From contig NZ_JBLRWZ010000009.1 in NCBI RefSeq assembly GCF_047920995.1, forward strand, positions 1 through 64,000: a stretch of DNA of 64,000 nt, read 5' to 3'. The DNA comes from Aliidiomarina sp047920995. Lineage in GTDB: Bacteria; Pseudomonadota; Gammaproteobacteria; Enterobacterales; Alteromonadaceae. The stretch's first letter is position 1. Every line of letters starts with the position of its first letter. This document shows, one piece after another, positions 53,173-61,154 of this stretch. The notes under the pieces are model-generated. The model was not told the DNA's origin and made no database searches. It saw only the letters and a list, made by a program, of their open reading frames with translations. The position numbers and the translations under genes were made by a program.

Positions 53173-54261
53173 ATGAAATTTGCAGAAATTACCGGTTGGG
53201 GAAAGTGTGTACCGCCAGCAATCCTCACCAATAACGATTTGGCCACGTTTATGGATACTTCTGATGAATGGATCCGTAGCCGTACCGGCATTGAAGAGCG
53301 CCGCGTAAGCGCCGTGGGTACCTCAGCGATGGCCGCAATAGCAGCACGCAACGCCCTTGCTGCCGCTGATCTCGATCCACGAGAAATCGATTTAATCATT
53401 GTAGGTACCTGCACAGCAGACGAAATCATTCCTAACGTGGCTTCAAAAGTACAACAAGAAATTGGTGCTAAGAATGCTGCTGCGTTCGATTTAAATGCCG
53501 CCTGCAGCAGCTTTTTCTACGGGATGCACTTTGCTACCGCAAGCATTCGCATGGGTATGCATAAAAACGTATTGGTAATTGGTGCCGAACGCTTAACCCG
53601 CATTCTCGATTGGACCAAGCGCGAAAGTGCCGTGTTATTCGGTGATGGTGCAGGAGCCATGGTATTGCAAGCATCTGATCTTGAATCTGGCTTACTCTCG
53701 TCAAAAGTAAGTTGTGATGCCGATGCCCGTGATGTGCTCTCACTCGATTTCGGCATGAGCTTCGATCGCTACAACTTCGATGGCGTAATGCCATTCAACT
53801 TTATCGGCCAAGAAATATTCAAGCGCGCCGTAAAAGGCATGAGCGCTGCGGTAGAAGGTGTATTCCAAGAAACCGGTTTAAGCGTTGATGATATCGATGT
53901 GCTCATCCCGCATCAGGCGAACAAGCGCCTGATCGATTTTCTGGCGAAAATGTGCAAAGTGCCGGAAGAAAAAACCATGGTGAACATCCAAAAATATGGT
54001 AATACCTCTTCAGCTACCCTGCCTATTGCCTACACCGAAGCGCTAGAAACCGGCATGGTAAAACCAGGCGATTCAATTATTAGCGCGGTATTTGGTGGTG
54101 GCCTCACCTGTGGCGCTGGTTTAATTAAATGGGGTGAGCGCGTAACACCCCTGCAGAACAACCAAATGCAACTCGAAGATAGCAGTAACCAAAGTGCCCT
54201 CGATTTAATTTTGCCGTTATTTGAAGGTGCTCAACGAGCCGCTAAAAATCGCAGCGAGTGA
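53173..54261 (+). CDS. 3-oxoacyl-ACP synthase III-like enzyme
   Basis: FabH-type condensing enzyme, 362 residues (E. coli FabH 317). The catalytic Cys is C111 in LNAACSSFFYG; the His is in IPHQANKRLIDFL and the Asn in YGNTSSATLPIAY. GTCTADEIIPN and CGAGLIKWGE are typical of the fold. It carries about 35 extra C-terminal residues after GWGE-type end (VTPLQNNQMQLEDSSNQSALDL). It stands alone rather than in a fab operon, so it may be a dedicated ketosynthase (for example for branched or unusual starter units) rather than the housekeeping FabH. A terminator follows. Confidence 0.88.
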   Translation: MKFAEITGWGKCVPPAILTNNDLATFMDTSDEWIRSRTGIEERRVSAVGTSAMAAIAARNALAAADLDPREIDLIIVGTCTADEIIPNVASKVQQEIGAKNAAAFDLNAACSSFFYGMHFATASIRMGMHKNVLVIGAERLTRILDWTKRESAVLFGDGAGAMVLQASDLESGLLSSKVSCDADARDVLSLDFGMSFDRYNFDGVMPFNFIGQEIFKRAVKGMSAAVEGVFQETGLSVDDIDVLIPHQANKRLIDFLAKMCKVPEEKTMVNIQKYGNTSSATLPIAYTEALETGMVKPGDSIISAVFGGGLTCGAGLIKWGERVTPLQNNQMQLEDSSNQSALDLILPLFEGAQRAAKNRSE

Positions 54262-54306
54262 ATGCTCTAACGCCCACCAGCACTTACACACCGCAATTAC
54301 TGTACC

Positions 54307-54337
54307 AAAAAGCCGCTTCCACAAGAAGCGGCTTTAT
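54307..54337 (+). terminator. Terminator after the KAS III-like gene
   Basis: Stem AGCCGCTT (54311-54318) / AAGCGGCT (54325-54332) with a CCACAAG-type loop, A4 before and T3 after. It separates the KAS III-like gene from the BCCT operon. Confidence 0.75.
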
Positions 54338-54411
54338 TGTTATTCACGGTTGCACTTCGGCTTCTCTGCCACTAGTCTAATAAAAAACAATCACAAAAAA
54401 AGGGTACCCCG

Positions 54412-56058
54412 ATGAGCGACAAGCACAACGATTCCCATGAACCAGATCCAATGAAACCTGATGGCAAAGTAAATCCTATCGATACCGATTATAAAATAGG
54501 CCAAGATAACATCGCCTTTAAACTCGGTGGTATCGGTCTTGATATTCATAACCGCGTATTTGCTATCTCCGGTATTGGTATCATTTTATTTGTATTTTTT
54601 ACTTTATTGTTTCAATCCTCCGCAGAACCAGTTTTCTCAAATATCAGAAATTGGCTTACCGCCAACTTGGATTGGTTCTTTATCAGTGCCGCAAACATCT
54701 TCGTTATCTTATGTTTGGTGCTGATTTTCTCGCCATTAGGTAAAGTAAGGCTTGGTGGCACAGAAGCAGAAGCCAACTTCTCCTATTTTGGTTGGTTTTC
54801 CATGTTGTTTGCCGCCGGGATGGGTATCGGCCTCATGTTTTACGGGGTTTCCGAGCCACTTTCCCACTTTACCGCGGCCTACGGCGGTACCGAAATGGGC
54901 GATGCCGGGCGCGTTGATTGGGCTCCGTTAGGTGGTGCTGAAGGCGATGTTGAAGCAGCGCGCAGGCTTGGCATGGCAGCTACCATTTATCATTGGGCAC
55001 TGCACCCATGGGCAATATATGCCGTGTTAGCGCTTGGTTTGGCATTGTTCTCATACAACAAAGGCCTGCCGCTTACTGTACGCTCTATTTTCTATCCATT
55101 ACTAGGTGAGCGCGTTTGGGGCTGGCCTGGGCACGTAATTGATATTCTTGCCGTACTCGCTACCTTATTCGGCCTCGCCACATCACTCGGGTTAGGGGCC
55201 TCGCAAGCCGCTGCTGGTTTAAGTTATCTATTTGGCACACCAGAAGGCATTACCATGGAGGTAGTGCTAATTGTGGGCATTACCATTATCGCATTGGTAT
55301 CCGTAATTGCCGGATTAGAGGCTGGGGTTAAACGGCTTTCACAAATTAACATGACCCTCGCCGCATTACTCATGCTATTCGTTATCATTGTTGGCCCTAC
55401 CATCGGTATTCTTACCGGATTCTTCGCCAACCTTGGTGCTTACCTGCAGAATTTACCGGCACTAGCAAACCCCATGGGCCGTGAAGATGCTAACTTCTCG
55501 CAGGGCTGGACAGCCTTCTACTGGGCATGGTGGATTTCCTGGTCACCGTTCGTAGGCATGTTTATTGCCCGTGTATCACGTGGCCGTACCGTACGTGAAT
55601 TCTTAATTGCCGTGTTGATTATTCCTTCACTCGCCTGTGTATTGTGGATGACGGTATTCGGTGGCACCGCCATTACCCAATTCGTAGGTGGCTTTACCGA
55701 TGCAGCGAATTCAGAATTGCCAGTGCAGCTATTCTCGATGTTGAGCATATTGCCGTGGGCACAAGTTACCTCGTTCATTGGTATTCTCTTAGTAATCATC
55801 TTCTTCGTAACCTCTTCCGATTCTGGTTCCTTGGTAATTGATACCATTGCCGCTGGCGGTAAAGTAAATGCACCAACTGCACAACGTGTGTTCTGGTGTA
55901 CCTTCGAAGGTTTAGTGGCTATCGCACTAATTCTTGGCGGTGGCCTCATTGCGCTACAAGCGATGGCGGTATCAGCGGGCTTCCCGTTCACCATTGTGCT
56001 ACTCGCTTCCTGTGTGGCCTTAGTGAAGGGGTTATTAAGCGAACCTAGAGGGGTTTAA
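54412..56058 (+). CDS. BCCT-family betaine/choline/carnitine-type transporter
   Basis: Na+- or H+-coupled importer of quaternary-ammonium compounds such as glycine betaine. 548 residues with about 12 helices. BCCT signatures: FAAGMGIGLMFYGVSEPLSHF and FYWAWWISWSPFVGMFIARVSRGRTVREF (Trp-rich substrate box), then VTSSDSGSLVIDTIAAGG. The N terminus is a hydrophilic stretch (about 1-45; HNDSHEPDPMKPDG). It is the first gene of a coupled trio; its TAA overlaps the ATG of the DUF294 protein (TAATG). Confidence 0.92.
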   Translation: MSDKHNDSHEPDPMKPDGKVNPIDTDYKIGQDNIAFKLGGIGLDIHNRVFAISGIGIILFVFFTLLFQSSAEPVFSNIRNWLTANLDWFFISAANIFVILCLVLIFSPLGKVRLGGTEAEANFSYFGWFSMLFAAGMGIGLMFYGVSEPLSHFTAAYGGTEMGDAGRVDWAPLGGAEGDVEAARRLGMAATIYHWALHPWAIYAVLALGLALFSYNKGLPLTVRSIFYPLLGERVWGWPGHVIDILAVLATLFGLATSLGLGASQAAAGLSYLFGTPEGITMEVVLIVGITIIALVSVIAGLEAGVKRLSQINMTLAALLMLFVIIVGPTIGILTGFFANLGAYLQNLPALANPMGREDANFSQGWTAFYWAWWISWSPFVGMFIARVSRGRTVREFLIAVLIIPSLACVLWMTVFGGTAITQFVGGFTDAANSELPVQLFSMLSILPWAQVTSFIGILLVIIFFVTSSDSGSLVIDTIAAGGKVNAPTAQRVFWCTFEGLVAIALILGGGLIALQAMAVSAGFPFTIVLLASCVALVKGLLSEPRGV

Positions 56059-57932
56059 TGGAAGCTGAGCACATTGAGGTTCTGGAGTTTATTCGCCAGT
56101 ATTCGCCCTTCACCGAGCTCCCTGAAGAGGAGCTCGCTGCAGCGGCACAAAGCATTGAAGTAGGTTACTTTAAAGCTGGCAGCCAAATTCTTGAACACAA
56201 TCAGCAAGTAGCCGATCTACATATTATTCGCAGCGGTGCGGTGGAAGTTTTTCACCGCACCGGCGAGCTCTATAACCGCCTCAGTGATGGCGGTTTTTTT
56301 GCCGAAGCAGGGTTACTTCGCAACGGCAGGGTTCGCTATCCGGCTCATGCCATTGAAGATACTTTGCTCTATTTCCTACCCGGCGAACTGTTCAATCGTT
56401 TTTATGATGAATACGAAGAGTTTGCCGATGCGGTAGAAACCGAAGATCGCCAACGCTTAAAGCGCGCCATGCGGCGTAATCAAAACGCCAACGATTTAAT
56501 GTCGGTAACCATCGAAACTCTCATTAGCCGAGAACCTGTAAGTATCTCTGCCGATGCAAGTATTCGCGAAGCAGCAGAGAAAATGACCAACGAAGAAGTA
56601 AGCTCATTGCTTATTTTCGATACAGAGGCTTCCACAGCAGAAGATGCGCCACCAAGCGGTGTTATTACCGATAAGGATCTGCGCAAACGCGTGCTGGCCG
56701 TAGGCTTGGCCGATAGCACCCCAGTGCGTGAAGTAATGTCTACCGGGTTAGTGTTTGTAGAGCACAACCAACGCGTTTTTGAAGCCATGCTTATTATGCT
56801 TAGGCGAAACTTGCATCATTTGCCGGTACTGAAGAAAAACCGCACCATTGGCGTACTTTCGTTATCCGATGTGGTGCGCCACGAATCAAAGAACAGCTTG
56901 TTTGTGGTAAGTAGCATCTTCCGGCAAAACTCAATTGCAGAGCTCGCTACCCTAGTGCCCGATGTACAAGCCAGTTTTGTGCGCATGGTAAATGAAGATG
57001 CCAATTCACGCATGATCGGTTCATCTATGGCCGTTATTGGCCGCAGCTTTAAACAGCGGCTGCTCGAGCTTGGGGAAGAGAAGTTTGGCCCACCACCGGT
57101 GCCTTATTGTTTTCTCGCGCTGGGCTCTATGGCGCGTGATGAGCAAAGCGTTGTTACCGATCAAGATAACGCCATGGTATTGCACGATAGCTTTGATCCC
57201 GAGCAGCATGATGAATATTTTCGTCAGCTTGCCCAGTTTGTTAGCGATGGCCTTGATGCCTGCGGGTACACCTACTGCACCGGCTATATCATGGCCACCA
57301 ATCCAGAATGGCGGCAACCCTTAAAAGTATGGCAAGAATATTTCACTCGCTGGGTAGATGATCCCACCCCCGAAGCATTGTTGCACGCCTCAATATTCTT
57401 CGATTTAGAGGGCGTTTGGGGAGAAATCGATTACGCCAAATTACTGAACGAGTTGGTGCAACGCAAAGCCATGCGCAGTAACCGCTTCCTCGCGTTTATG
57501 GCGCGCAATGCTTTAAACCGCACACCGCCACTCGGCTTCTTTAAAGATTTCGTGATGGAAAAAGATGGCAAACATAACAACTCTATCAACATCAAACGCC
57601 GCGGCACCGCACCGCTAGCCGATTTAATTCGGGTGCACTCACTCGCGATCGGTTCGCGCGCTCGTAACTCCTTCGCACGCCTCGAAGATGTAATGGAAGC
57701 CAACATTTTACCGCCAGGCCGCGGGCCCGATTTACGAGATGCCCTCGAGTTAATATCCATGGTGCGAATTCGCCATCAGGCACTGGCTATTGAGCAAGGC
57801 GAAAAGCCAGATAACAATGTAGCACCGGAGAACCTATCTGATTTTGAGCGCAAAAATCTAAAAGATGCGTTTCAGATACTCTCCAGCGCCCAGCGTTACA
57901 TGCGTTTCCGCTACCCGCCCGGAGCCACCTAA
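56058..57932 (+). CDS. cNMP-binding / CBS / DUF294 nucleotidyltransferase-type regulator
   Basis: 624-residue cytosolic protein with three parts. (1) A cyclic-nucleotide-binding-like domain (about 10-130; LHIIRSGAVEVFHRTGE). (2) A CBS pair (about 160-280; ISREPVSISADASIREAAEKM and VREVMSTGLVFVEHNQRVFEA). (3) A DUF294 nucleotidyltransferase fold (about 320-440) with ALGSMARDEQSVVTDQDNAMV, carrying the GS and the DxD-type acidic residues of GlnD-like enzymes, and a DUF294_C domain (about 470-615). It is coupled by one-base overlaps on both sides. Known family function is unclear; regulation of the coupled transporter is inferred. Confidence 0.88.
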   Translation: MEAEHIEVLEFIRQYSPFTELPEEELAAAAQSIEVGYFKAGSQILEHNQQVADLHIIRSGAVEVFHRTGELYNRLSDGGFFAEAGLLRNGRVRYPAHAIEDTLLYFLPGELFNRFYDEYEEFADAVETEDRQRLKRAMRRNQNANDLMSVTIETLISREPVSISADASIREAAEKMTNEEVSSLLIFDTEASTAEDAPPSGVITDKDLRKRVLAVGLADSTPVREVMSTGLVFVEHNQRVFEAMLIMLRRNLHHLPVLKKNRTIGVLSLSDVVRHESKNSLFVVSSIFRQNSIAELATLVPDVQASFVRMVNEDANSRMIGSSMAVIGRSFKQRLLELGEEKFGPPPVPYCFLALGSMARDEQSVVTDQDNAMVLHDSFDPEQHDEYFRQLAQFVSDGLDACGYTYCTGYIMATNPEWRQPLKVWQEYFTRWVDDPTPEALLHASIFFDLEGVWGEIDYAKLLNELVQRKAMRSNRFLAFMARNALNRTPPLGFFKDFVMEKDGKHNNSINIKRRGTAPLADLIRVHSLAIGSRARNSFARLEDVMEANILPPGRGPDLRDALELISMVRIRHQALAIEQGEKPDNNVAPENLSDFERKNLKDAFQILSSAQRYMRFRYPPGAT

Positions 57933-58768
57933 TGTTTCGCCGCAACAACAGCGAGGGGGGCGATTCTGAGCGGGAAAAATCGTTACACAAAGTGCCCGAG
58001 CACGATGTCCCCACGCCCAGCATTCCCTCCCAGCGATATAGCCAGCCAAGCACAGATTGGCAACGCGTAAACTGGCAAGAACGTTTCCAGCATCTCGCTG
58101 AAAACGCCCACGATCCGCGTTTAAAAAAGTTTTATCAAGCGGGGTTAGATGCGGGTATCACCGATGCCAACATGCCTATTAGCGAAGTACCCATGATGGT
58201 ACTCGATTTCGAAACCACCGGCCTGAATGCCGCCGAACACGGTATCCTTAGCATCGGCGCGATACCGATGAACTTACAGCGTATTTCTCAACAACAAGCG
58301 CGCATGTGGTTAGCAAAACCACGCCGGAATTTGCCTGCAGAATCGGTTGTTATCCACGGTATTACCCACTCGCAAATTCAGCAAGCGCCGGATTTTATTG
58401 ATATCTTAGAAGAGGTGCTCGAATTTCTTGCTGGCCGTTTATTGGTAGTACATTACCAAGGCATTGAGCGGCCATTTTTAGCGGCCGCAATTGAAGAACG
58501 TATTGGTGAACCTATCGAGTTTCCTGTAATTGACACCATGCACTTGGAAGCGCGCCTACATCGGCAACAACAACTCACCTTATGGCAACGGTTCCGAGGC
58601 GAAAAGCAGGTATCCATTCGCCTCGCCGATAGCCGCACACGCTATGGTTTGCCTTGGTATCATCCACACGATGCCATTACCGATGCTCTTGCCACCGGCG
58701 AGCTGTTACAGGCGCAAATCGCCCACCACTATTCCCCGAACACCACTATTGGCGAGCTCTGGAGCTAG
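57932..58768 (+). CDS. 3'-5' exonuclease (DnaQ/PolC-like DEDDh)
   Basis: 278-residue exonuclease. Exo I is MVLDFETTGLNAAEHGIL (D and E of DEDDh), Exo II includes LLVVHYQGIERPFLAAAI (D replaced by E-like context, His-Tyr pair) and Exo III HDAITDALATGELL (H and D). An N-terminal polar part (about 1-85) precedes the domain. It overlaps the DUF294 gene by one base. Third member of the BCCT-DUF294-exonuclease operon; the equivalent pair in Vibrio is beside actP and acs. Substrate unknown. Confidence 0.88.
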   Translation: MFRRNNSEGGDSEREKSLHKVPEHDVPTPSIPSQRYSQPSTDWQRVNWQERFQHLAENAHDPRLKKFYQAGLDAGITDANMPISEVPMMVLDFETTGLNAAEHGILSIGAIPMNLQRISQQQARMWLAKPRRNLPAESVVIHGITHSQIQQAPDFIDILEEVLEFLAGRLLVVHYQGIERPFLAAAIEERIGEPIEFPVIDTMHLEARLHRQQQLTLWQRFRGEKQVSIRLADSRTRYGLPWYHPHDAITDALATGELLQAQIAHHYSPNTTIGELWS

Positions 58769-58780
58769 CTTCACCGTTGC

Positions 58781-58883
58781 ACCCTGGCCGCAGGTATTGC
58801 CAGAGACGCCGCAAGTATATCCATATAGGCTTGGCTGCCACATCCATGTGGCAGACACTCTGGCTAATACCAGCGGCCAGGGT
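58781..58883. repeat. Structured inverted repeat with two nested hairpins
   Basis: The left arm (58781-58805) and right arm (58858-58883) are reverse complements with one mismatch and one extra base. The 52-base interior holds two smaller hairpins, CAAG-TATAT / ATATA-CTTG (58812-58833, two-base bulge) and CTGCCACAT / ATGTGGCAG (58835-58854, perfect 9 bp). It lies between the convergent exonuclease and enoyl-CoA hydratase genes and could act as a terminator or be a MITE/repeat element. Confidence 0.75.
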
Positions 58884-58908
58884 ACACAGCTAAGCTGCCG
58901 AACAGTGT

Positions 58909-59649
58909 TTAGCGCTTCGCTTTTGCGGCGATAATGGCTTGAGTTTCGGGGCTGGCAAGCACCTGTAAGAAATCCACCAGCTCGCGTTGAATGCGATCAT
59001 TAATTGGTTCGGGCTGGGTTTTCATCAATTTCTTACTGAGGCGCAACGAACGCACCGGCTTCGCCGCTAACTTATCGGCTACAGCTTGTACGGTAGCAGC
59101 CAACTCTGCTGCCGGAACTACTTTATTTACAATATTCAGCTCATAAGCTTTCGCCGCATCAAATTGTTCAGCAAGTAACAACAGCTCGGCCGCTTTCGCA
59201 TGGCCACAAAGTGCAGAAATTAACTGGCTCGAACCGGCTTCCGGCACCAAGCCCATATCTACGAACGGCATCACAAACTGCGTACCTTCAGCGGCATACA
59301 CTAAATCGCAATGCAGCAGTATGGTTGTACCAATGCCCACAGCCGCGCCTTGCACCGCCGCCACAACGGTTACATTAACGGAAGAGATAGTTTGCAGGAA
59401 TTGAAATACCGGCGAATCTGATTTCAGTTCGCCATGCTTGAGAAAATCACCTAAATCATTGCCCGCACAAAACAGATCGCCCTCACCCGACAACACCACC
59501 GCAGCAATATCATCGCGCGCTTCTGCATCTTGCAACGCTTGTGTCATTGCCGCATACATATCTTGGGTAAGCGCATTGCGCTTTTGCGGCCGGTTCAAGT
59601 GCACCCGCACAATGTTATTTGTTTCTGAAATCGTTACAAATTCACTCAT
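58909..59649 (-). CDS. Enoyl-CoA hydratase/isomerase-family protein
   Basis: Crotonase-fold enzyme, 246 residues from the ATG at 59649 (GGA at about 8 bases; GTG at 59661 would add four residues). Motifs: NRPQKRNALTQDMY (start), LFCAGNDLGDFLKHG (oxyanion-hole loop) and AVQGAAVGIGTTILLHCDLVYAAEGTQFVMPFVDMGLVPEAGS. In the place of the usual catalytic Glu pair the second is LVPEAGS, matching crotonase. It has a FadR-like operator upstream (59688-59704). Beta-oxidation or a related acyl-CoA side path is likely. Confidence 0.92.
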   Translation of the reverse strand: MSEFVTISETNNIVRVHLNRPQKRNALTQDMYAAMTQALQDAEARDDIAAVVLSGEGDLFCAGNDLGDFLKHGELKSDSPVFQFLQTISSVNVTVVAAVQGAAVGIGTTILLHCDLVYAAEGTQFVMPFVDMGLVPEAGSSQLISALCGHAKAAELLLLAEQFDAAKAYELNIVNKVVPAAELAATVQAVADKLAAKPVRSLRLSKKLMKTQPEPINDRIQRELVDFLQVLASPETQAIIAAKAKR

Positions 59650-59687
59650 TTCATTTTCCACTTTTGTACATCAGTACCTAAACATAT

Positions 59688-59704
59688 CACTGGTCAGGCC
59701 AGAA
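59688..59704. promoter_or_regulatory. Predicted FadR operator before the enoyl-CoA hydratase gene
   Basis: CACTGGTCAGGCCAGAA contains CTGGT-N2-G-x-CCAGA, matching 12 of 17 positions of the E. coli fadBA site. It lies about 40-55 bases upstream of the start codon, a repressor-type position. Confidence 0.6.
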
Positions 59705-59808
59705 AACTAGAGTGGCTTAGCGGAGGGTTAACATAGTGGTGAAGCGGCGTGGTGGGATATGGTGGCGAACGAGAGTGTGAGTAATAGCTGAATTCGAGGC
59801 AAAAAAGA

Positions 59809-59918
59809 GGTGACCCCACCAGCCGCACCCCGGCACACATTACCCCAACTACGGCTGCTCCCTTCCGGGCCTGACCGAGTTCGCTGGTTCATGTTGCGAG
59901 GGGACCAATGGGGCCACC
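59809..59918 (-). ncRNA. ffs: 4.5S RNA of the signal recognition particle
   Basis: About 110 nt. The conserved domain IV GGTCAGGCCCGGAAGGGAGC is followed by AGCC; the asymmetric loop and GGAA tetraloop of the SRP RNA are visible. The two ends (GGTGGCCCC and GGGGTCACC) pair with G-U wobbles. A T6 run (59801-59806) just after the 3' end acts as terminator. Binds Ffh to form the bacterial SRP. It lies between the enoyl-CoA hydratase gene and ribB on the minus strand. Confidence 0.93.
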
Positions 59919-59990
59919 AGCGCGCATTATCCCTGAAAGCATGGGCTAACACAACCGTGCCGCCACTGTTTGCTTAAAAGGTGAGCGGCA

Positions 59991-61115
59991 CTATTTGTCT
60001 TCGATAAATTCCACCACTTCCAAGCCAAAGCCAGAAAGGGCTGAATATTTTTTCGGCGAGCTTAATAGGCGCATTTGGTGCACACCAATATCGGCAAGAA
60101 TCTGTGAGCCTACGCCCACATTACGTGATTCATTCGATTGCGTAGCACCAACGCGCGCTTCGCCGCGATCTTGCTGGGCAAAAAAGCGTACCTGCTCAAT
60201 TAAATCCTGCGGGCTTTGCTGCTTACTCAACAACACAAATACACCACCCTCTTCACCAATCCGGCGCATTGCCCGATATAGCGGCCAACTGCGGCGCGCA
60301 GCGCGTTCCGTAGCCAGCAAATCATTGAAGGTATCTTGCAAATGCACCCGCACCAAGGTGGGCTCATCACCCTTCACTTCGCCGCTTACCAAGGCAAAAT
60401 GCACTTGGCCATCAACCGTGTCTTGGTAGGTAATTAAATCAAACTCACCATAGGCGGTAGGTAACTTACACTCCGCTACACGATGCACGGTTTGCTCTTT
60501 CATCGAGCGATACTCGATTAAATCCGCAATCGTACCCATTTTAATATCGTGCTCAGCAGCAAACTTCTCTAAATCAGGACGGCGCGCCATACTGCCATCT
60601 TCATTCAAAATCTCAACGATTACAGAGGCAGGCTCATAGCCCGCTAAACGTGCTAAATCACAACCAGCTTCCGTATGCCCTGCTCGATTCAAAACACCGC
60701 CTTGGCGAGCTTTCAACGGAAAGATATGCCCTGGCATTACCAAATCACTAGGTTTTGCATCACGCGCAACCGCAGCCAGCACAGTTTGCGCTCGGTCTGC
60801 TGCAGAAATACCCGTGGTTACACCTTCAGCAGCTTCAATTGAAACGGTGAAATTCGTAGCATAAGGTGAATTATTTTGGCCAACCATTAACGGCAACTGC
60901 AACTGCTGACAGCGCGCTTCGGTAAGCGTTAAACAAATCAACCCACGGCCATAACGGGCCATAAAGTTGATCGCTGCGGGCGTTGCGCACTCCGCAGCCA
61001 TAATCAAATCGCCTTCATTCTCACGATCTTCATCGTCCATGAGAATCACCATTTTGCCGGCTTTAATATCGGCAATAATTTCTTCGGTGCTATTCAACCC
61101 CGTTAAACTCGACAT
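59991..61115 (-). CDS. ribB: 3,4-dihydroxy-2-butanone 4-phosphate synthase with degenerate GTP cyclohydrolase II-like domain (RibBX type)
   Basis: 374 residues. The N-terminal DHBP synthase (about 1-205) is intact: DDEDRENEGDLIMAAE (metal-binding Glu), GHIFPLKA and HTEAGCDLARLAGY. The C-terminal part (about 210-374; AECKLPTAYGEFDLITYQD) looks like GTP cyclohydrolase II but lacks the three zinc cysteines of the GDxxxSxxCDC-type region, where FNDLLATERAARRSW stands. The protein is thus probably active only in DHBP synthesis, like RibBX proteins of Shewanella. A real ribA would be elsewhere. It is 39 bases after ribD; no ribE lies between. Confidence 0.88.
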   Translation of the reverse strand: MSSLTGLNSTEEIIADIKAGKMVILMDDEDRENEGDLIMAAECATPAAINFMARYGRGLICLTLTEARCQQLQLPLMVGQNNSPYATNFTVSIEAAEGVTTGISAADRAQTVLAAVARDAKPSDLVMPGHIFPLKARQGGVLNRAGHTEAGCDLARLAGYEPASVIVEILNEDGSMARRPDLEKFAAEHDIKMGTIADLIEYRSMKEQTVHRVAECKLPTAYGEFDLITYQDTVDGQVHFALVSGEVKGDEPTLVRVHLQDTFNDLLATERAARRSWPLYRAMRRIGEEGGVFVLLSKQQSPQDLIEQVRFFAQQDRGEARVGATQSNESRNVGVGSQILADIGVHQMRLLSSPKKYSALSGFGLEVVEFIEDK

Positions 61116-61154
61116 CTATGTATCCTCAGATTCATGGTGTACAGCTAACGCTGC

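Noticed and set aside
59728..59952. Possible 74-residue protein on the minus strand
   Set aside because: It coincides with the SRP RNA gene; its codons reflect the RNA sequence.
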